The position numbers were made by a program, and so were the translations under genes. A stretch of DNA of 64,000 nucleotides from Burkholderiaceae bacterium (GTDB taxonomy: Bacteria > Pseudomonadota > Gammaproteobacteria > Burkholderiales > Burkholderiaceae_C), in contig JAIESX010000006.1 in the NCBI GenBank assembly GCA_019745555.1, forward strand, positions 152,201 to 216,200, in the 5' to 3' direction. The notes beneath the pieces are model-generated. The model did not search any database and was not told the DNA's origin. It saw only the letters and a program-made list of their open reading frames with translations. Of the stretch, positions 61,705 through 64,000 are shown piece by piece. The stretch's first letter is position 1. Each line of letters begins with the position of its first letter.

Positions 61705-62553
61705 ATGGCCAAACTCATCGGCGGACTCGCCACCTCGCACATTCCCTCCATTGGCAATGCCATCGCCAAGGGCCTGCAGCAGGACCCGTACTGGAAACCC
61801 TTCTTCGATGGCTTCCCGCCCATCCGCGCCTGGCTGGAAGAGCAGAAGCCCGACGTGGCCGTGGTCTTCTACAACGACCACGGGCTGAACTTCTTCCTCG
61901 ACAAGATGCCCACCTTTGCGGTGGGCGCCGCGGCCGAATACCACAACGCTGACGAGGGCTGGGGCATTCCCACCTTGCCGCCGCACCGTGGCAGTCCGGA
62001 ACTGAGCTGGCACATCATCAACAGCCTGATCGATCAGGAGTTCGACGTGGTGACCTGTCAGGAGATGCTGGTGGACCACGCCTTCACCGTGCCGCTCAAA
62101 CTTTTCTGGCCGCAGGAAGCCTGCCCGGTGCTGACGGTGCCGATCTGCATCAACACCGTGCAGTTTCCGTTGCCCAGTGCCAAGCGGGTCTATGCCCTGG
62201 GCAAGGCCGTGGGCGCGGCCATCCAGAGCTGGAAGAGCGAGCAGAAGGTGGTGGTGCTGGGCACGGGCGGCCTGAGCCACCAGCTCGATGGCGAGCGCGC
62301 CGGCTTCATCAACAAGGACTTCGATCTCAAGTTCATGCAAAGCCTGCAGAGCAACCCCGAGTGGGCCACGCAGTACAGCATCCACGAGCTGGTGGAGAAG
62401 ACCGGAACCCAGGGCGTGGAGCTGCTGATGTGGCTGGCCATGCGCGGCGCCTTGAGCACGGGCGGCAGCGGCGTGCGCACGGTGCACAGCAACTATCACA
62501 TCCCGATCTCCAACACCGCCACCGGCGTGATGGCGCTGGAGCAGGTGGACTGA
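61705..62553 (+). CDS. LigB-like extradiol dioxygenase beta subunit, second copy
   Basis: A 282-residue type II extradiol dioxygenase with H12 (TSHIPSIGNAI) and H59 (FYNDHGLNFF) as iron ligands, Glu in GTQGVELLMW and the catalytic His in GTGGLSHQLDGERAG. It differs strongly from the pathway LigB in this window: IGGLATSHIPS, NDHGLNFFLDKMPTFAVG and DEGWGIPTLPPHRG recall gallate/methylgallate-type enzymes more than LigB. The substrate is therefore open among gallate, 3-O-methylgallate, protocatechuate and other catecholic acids. It ends 6 bp from convergent tolA. Confidence 0.88.
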   Translation: MAKLIGGLATSHIPSIGNAIAKGLQQDPYWKPFFDGFPPIRAWLEEQKPDVAVVFYNDHGLNFFLDKMPTFAVGAAAEYHNADEGWGIPTLPPHRGSPELSWHIINSLIDQEFDVVTCQEMLVDHAFTVPLKLFWPQEACPVLTVPICINTVQFPLPSAKRVYALGKAVGAAIQSWKSEQKVVVLGTGGLSHQLDGERAGFINKDFDLKFMQSLQSNPEWATQYSIHELVEKTGTQGVELLMWLAMRGALSTGGSGVRTVHSNYHIPISNTATGVMALEQVD

Positions 62554-62559
62554 AAAGCC

Positions 62560-63426
62560 TCAGTCCTTGGGACGGAAGACGAGGGTCATCGGCGACGGGA
62601 CCACCCCGTCTTCGTTCCGTGGTAGTTTGTCGGTTTTGATGATGGCCTTGAGGACCGCATCGTCCCAAGCTTTGTTGCCGCTGCTCTTCACTAGCTTGGG
62701 TCCATCCTTGTCGCCACTGAGGATGGTGCCATCAGGCGCGGTACGGACTATTACATGGGCTTCAGGATTGTTGGGCAGTTCATCGAAAAATGCGATGTTG
62801 GGCTTGATGCTCGCCCGGATCTTGCCTGCGTAGCTGGACGAGGGCCCTGCAGACTGCACGGCATTGCCTGTGGCTGTCGGCTTAGCTGTGGCGTTGGCCA
62901 GTCCGGCCATGCGCTTGATGTTCTCCTGCCGCAGCTTCTCGCGCAGCTCGGCCTCCTGCTGCTCCTTGCGCTTGGCTTCGAGTTCCTTCCTGCGCTTTTC
63001 CTCGGCGAGCTTCTTTTCGCGTTCCTGACGCTCACGCTCCAGCTTCTCCTGGCGCTCGCGCTCCAGACGCTGCTTTTCGCGGCGTTCCTGTTCGGCCTTT
63101 TCCTTGGCCTCACGCTCGCGTTCGCGCTGCAGGGCAATCTCGGCCTCGCTCGGGCCAGGATCGGCCACTTTGGGCGGGGCAGGCGGCGGCGGGGCCGGCT
63201 GCTCGGGCTTGGGTTCGGGTTCGACGAGCTTGGGCGCGGCCTGCTGCGGCACGGCGGACCAGAGTTCAGCCTCGACCGCGAGGCTGGTGTCGCTGCGGCG
63301 CCAGCTCACGCCCCAGGTCAGCGCGGCCAGCAGCAGGCCGTGGACCAGCAGGGCCAGGCCATAGGAACGCAGCAGGCCCTGGCGCGGCTGCAGGGGCTGG
63401 AATTCGAAGCGGCTGCTGGCTTGCAC
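62560..63426 (-). CDS. tolA: Cell envelope integrity protein TolA
   Basis: A 288-residue inner-membrane protein of the Tol-Pal system. One N-terminal TM helix is at about 20-42 (SYGLALLVHGLLLAALTWGVSW), then a Pro-rich stretch, a long charged coiled coil at about 90-165 (EREREAKEKAEQERREK and similar), and a C-terminal globular domain of the TonB/TolA type (YAGKIRASIKPNIAFFDELPNNPEAHVIVRTAPDGTI..). GTG is the start codon. It follows tolR by 21 bp. Confidence 0.92.
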   Translation of the reverse strand: MQASSRFEFQPLQPRQGLLRSYGLALLVHGLLLAALTWGVSWRRSDTSLAVEAELWSAVPQQAAPKLVEPEPKPEQPAPPPPAPPKVADPGPSEAEIALQREREREAKEKAEQERREKQRLERERQEKLERERQEREKKLAEEKRRKELEAKRKEQQEAELREKLRQENIKRMAGLANATAKPTATGNAVQSAGPSSSYAGKIRASIKPNIAFFDELPNNPEAHVIVRTAPDGTILSGDKDGPKLVKSSGNKAWDDAVLKAIIKTDKLPRNEDGVVPSPMTLVFRPKD

Positions 63427-63447
63427 GGTGCTGTCGGCCCCCGGTCC

Positions 63448-63876
63448 TCAGTTCACCATCTGCACCGACAGGCCCACGCGCTGCACGCCGGCACGCTGCA
63501 GCGTGTCCATGACCTTGACCACGGTTTCGTATTTCACGTTCTTGTCGGCGCTGATGACCACGGCGCTGCTGGCTTCCTTGCCGGCGGCGAACTGTGCGCG
63601 CTTGACGTTGGCAGCCAGCTCGGCCAGCTTGATGCGGCGCGTGTCGTCCTCGATCTTCAGGCTCAGGCTCTCATCCTTGCCGACGATGACTTCGATGACC
63701 TGGTCCGGCTTGCGCGCAGCCTTGCCCACACTGGGCAGATCCACCACGCTGGGCGTGATCAGCGGCGCCGTGACCATGAAGATGATGAGGAGCACCAGCA
63801 TCACATCGATGAAGGGCACCATGTTGATCTCGTTGATGGTGCGGCGTCCTCGTCCGCGGCTGACCAGGGAAGGCAT
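63448..63876 (-). CDS. tolR: Tol-Pal system protein TolR
   Basis: A 142-residue ExbD/TolR-type protein. TM helix INMVPFIDVMLVLLIIFMVT carries the proton-path Asp in FIDVMLVL, then comes a periplasmic domain ending VMDTLQRAGVQRVGLSVQMVN. Together with TolQ it energises TolA. It lies 13 bp after tolQ. Confidence 0.95.
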   Translation of the reverse strand: MPSLVSRGRGRRTINEINMVPFIDVMLVLLIIFMVTAPLITPSVVDLPSVGKAARKPDQVIEVIVGKDESLSLKIEDDTRRIKLAELAANVKRAQFAAGKEASSAVVISADKNVKYETVVKVMDTLQRAGVQRVGLSVQMVN

Positions 63877-63889
63877 GGCATCGTCCCTT

Positions 63890-64000
63890 TCAGTGCACCG
63901 AAGCGGGGGTGGCCGGCTGGGCGCCGATATTGCGCTGCAGGATGTTGGAGAACTCCTCGATGAAGGTCTCCAGCATATTGGCCACGCGGTCGATGTCGCG
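63890..64000 (-). CDS. tolQ: TolQ C-terminal end (cut by the window edge)
   Basis: Only the last 36 codons are in the window. They read ..RVANMLETFIEEFSNILQRN and then a short Ala/Pro tail. ETFIEEFSNILQR is the conserved cytoplasmic end of TolQ. The order tolQ-tolR-tolA on the minus strand confirms it. Confidence 0.9.
   Translation of the reverse strand, partial: RDIDRVANMLETFIEEFSNILQRNIGAQPATPASVH

Overview
This 64-kb window is high-GC chromosomal DNA, densely packed with genes. It looks like a beta-proteobacterium of the Burkholderiales, most likely the family Comamonadaceae. The reasons are the orphan Bug-type (TctC) periplasmic binding proteins, the protocatechuate 4,5-cleavage genes in the order known from the Comamonas pmd operon, the NAGGN osmolyte cluster, and the general protein style. 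The genus cannot be resolved by eye. No rRNA, tRNA, CRISPR array, insertion sequence or phage gene was seen, and no gene-free stretch exceeds 300 bases.

Region 1 (1-26 kb) is mostly housekeeping. It holds the pcnB 3' part and folK, a chemoreceptor, a RidA-like deaminase, a TgpA-type transglutaminase, a lytic transglycosylase, an HDOD protein, comEC, a DUF58/MoxR pair, a histone-deacetylase-like amidohydrolase, a DsrE-like protein and an MscS channel. Next come etfBA, an acyl-CoA dehydrogenase, a nitronate monooxygenase-like enzyme, the N-terminal half only of an EptA-like phosphoethanolamine transferase, a beta-CASP RNase-like protein, and the heat-shock operon grpE-dnaK-dnaJ, which has a clear sigma-32 promoter.

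Region 2 (26.4-36.6 kb) begins with an FKBP isomerase and an HxlR regulator. It then carries a minus-strand operon of about 6.7 kb: crotonase, feruloyl-CoA synthetase-like ligase, SDR dehydrogenase, Bug binding protein, acyl-CoA dehydrogenase and MarR regulator. A near-consensus promoter with a 7+7 bp dyad lying in its spacer sits in front. This looks like a MarR-repressed, CoA-dependent hydroxycinnamate (ferulate/p-coumarate) pathway. A divergent amidohydrolase, comFB and a MetE-C-like methyltransferase follow.

Region 3 (36.8-54.3 kb) combines transport with ring cleavage. There are two Liv-type binding proteins, livHMGF, two convergent Bug binding proteins and a LysR-aroE pair. Divergent from these is a protocatechuate 4,5-cleavage operon: ModA-like protein, ligJ, ligK, ligI, ligA, ligB, ligC, then an aldo/keto reductase and an alpha/beta hydrolase. 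Hydroxycinnamates (region 2) and perhaps quinate/shikimate (aroE) could be funnelled to protocatechuate and cleaved here to pyruvate and oxaloacetate. No vanillate demethylase, 4-hydroxybenzoate hydroxylase, 4-oxalomesaconate tautomerase or MFS aromatic transporter is present in the window.

Region 4 (54.3-64 kb) carries a four-gene NAGGN osmoprotectant operon (asnO, ngg, M42 peptidase, MscS channel). After it comes a second, diverged ligAB-type dioxygenase pair under its own divergent LysR regulator, then tolA, tolR and the 3' end of tolQ.

The most interesting points are the second LigAB-type dioxygenase, the signal-less ModA-like protein heading the pmd-type operon, the operator placed inside the hydroxycinnamate promoter, and the two candidate promoter/operator sites before etfBA.
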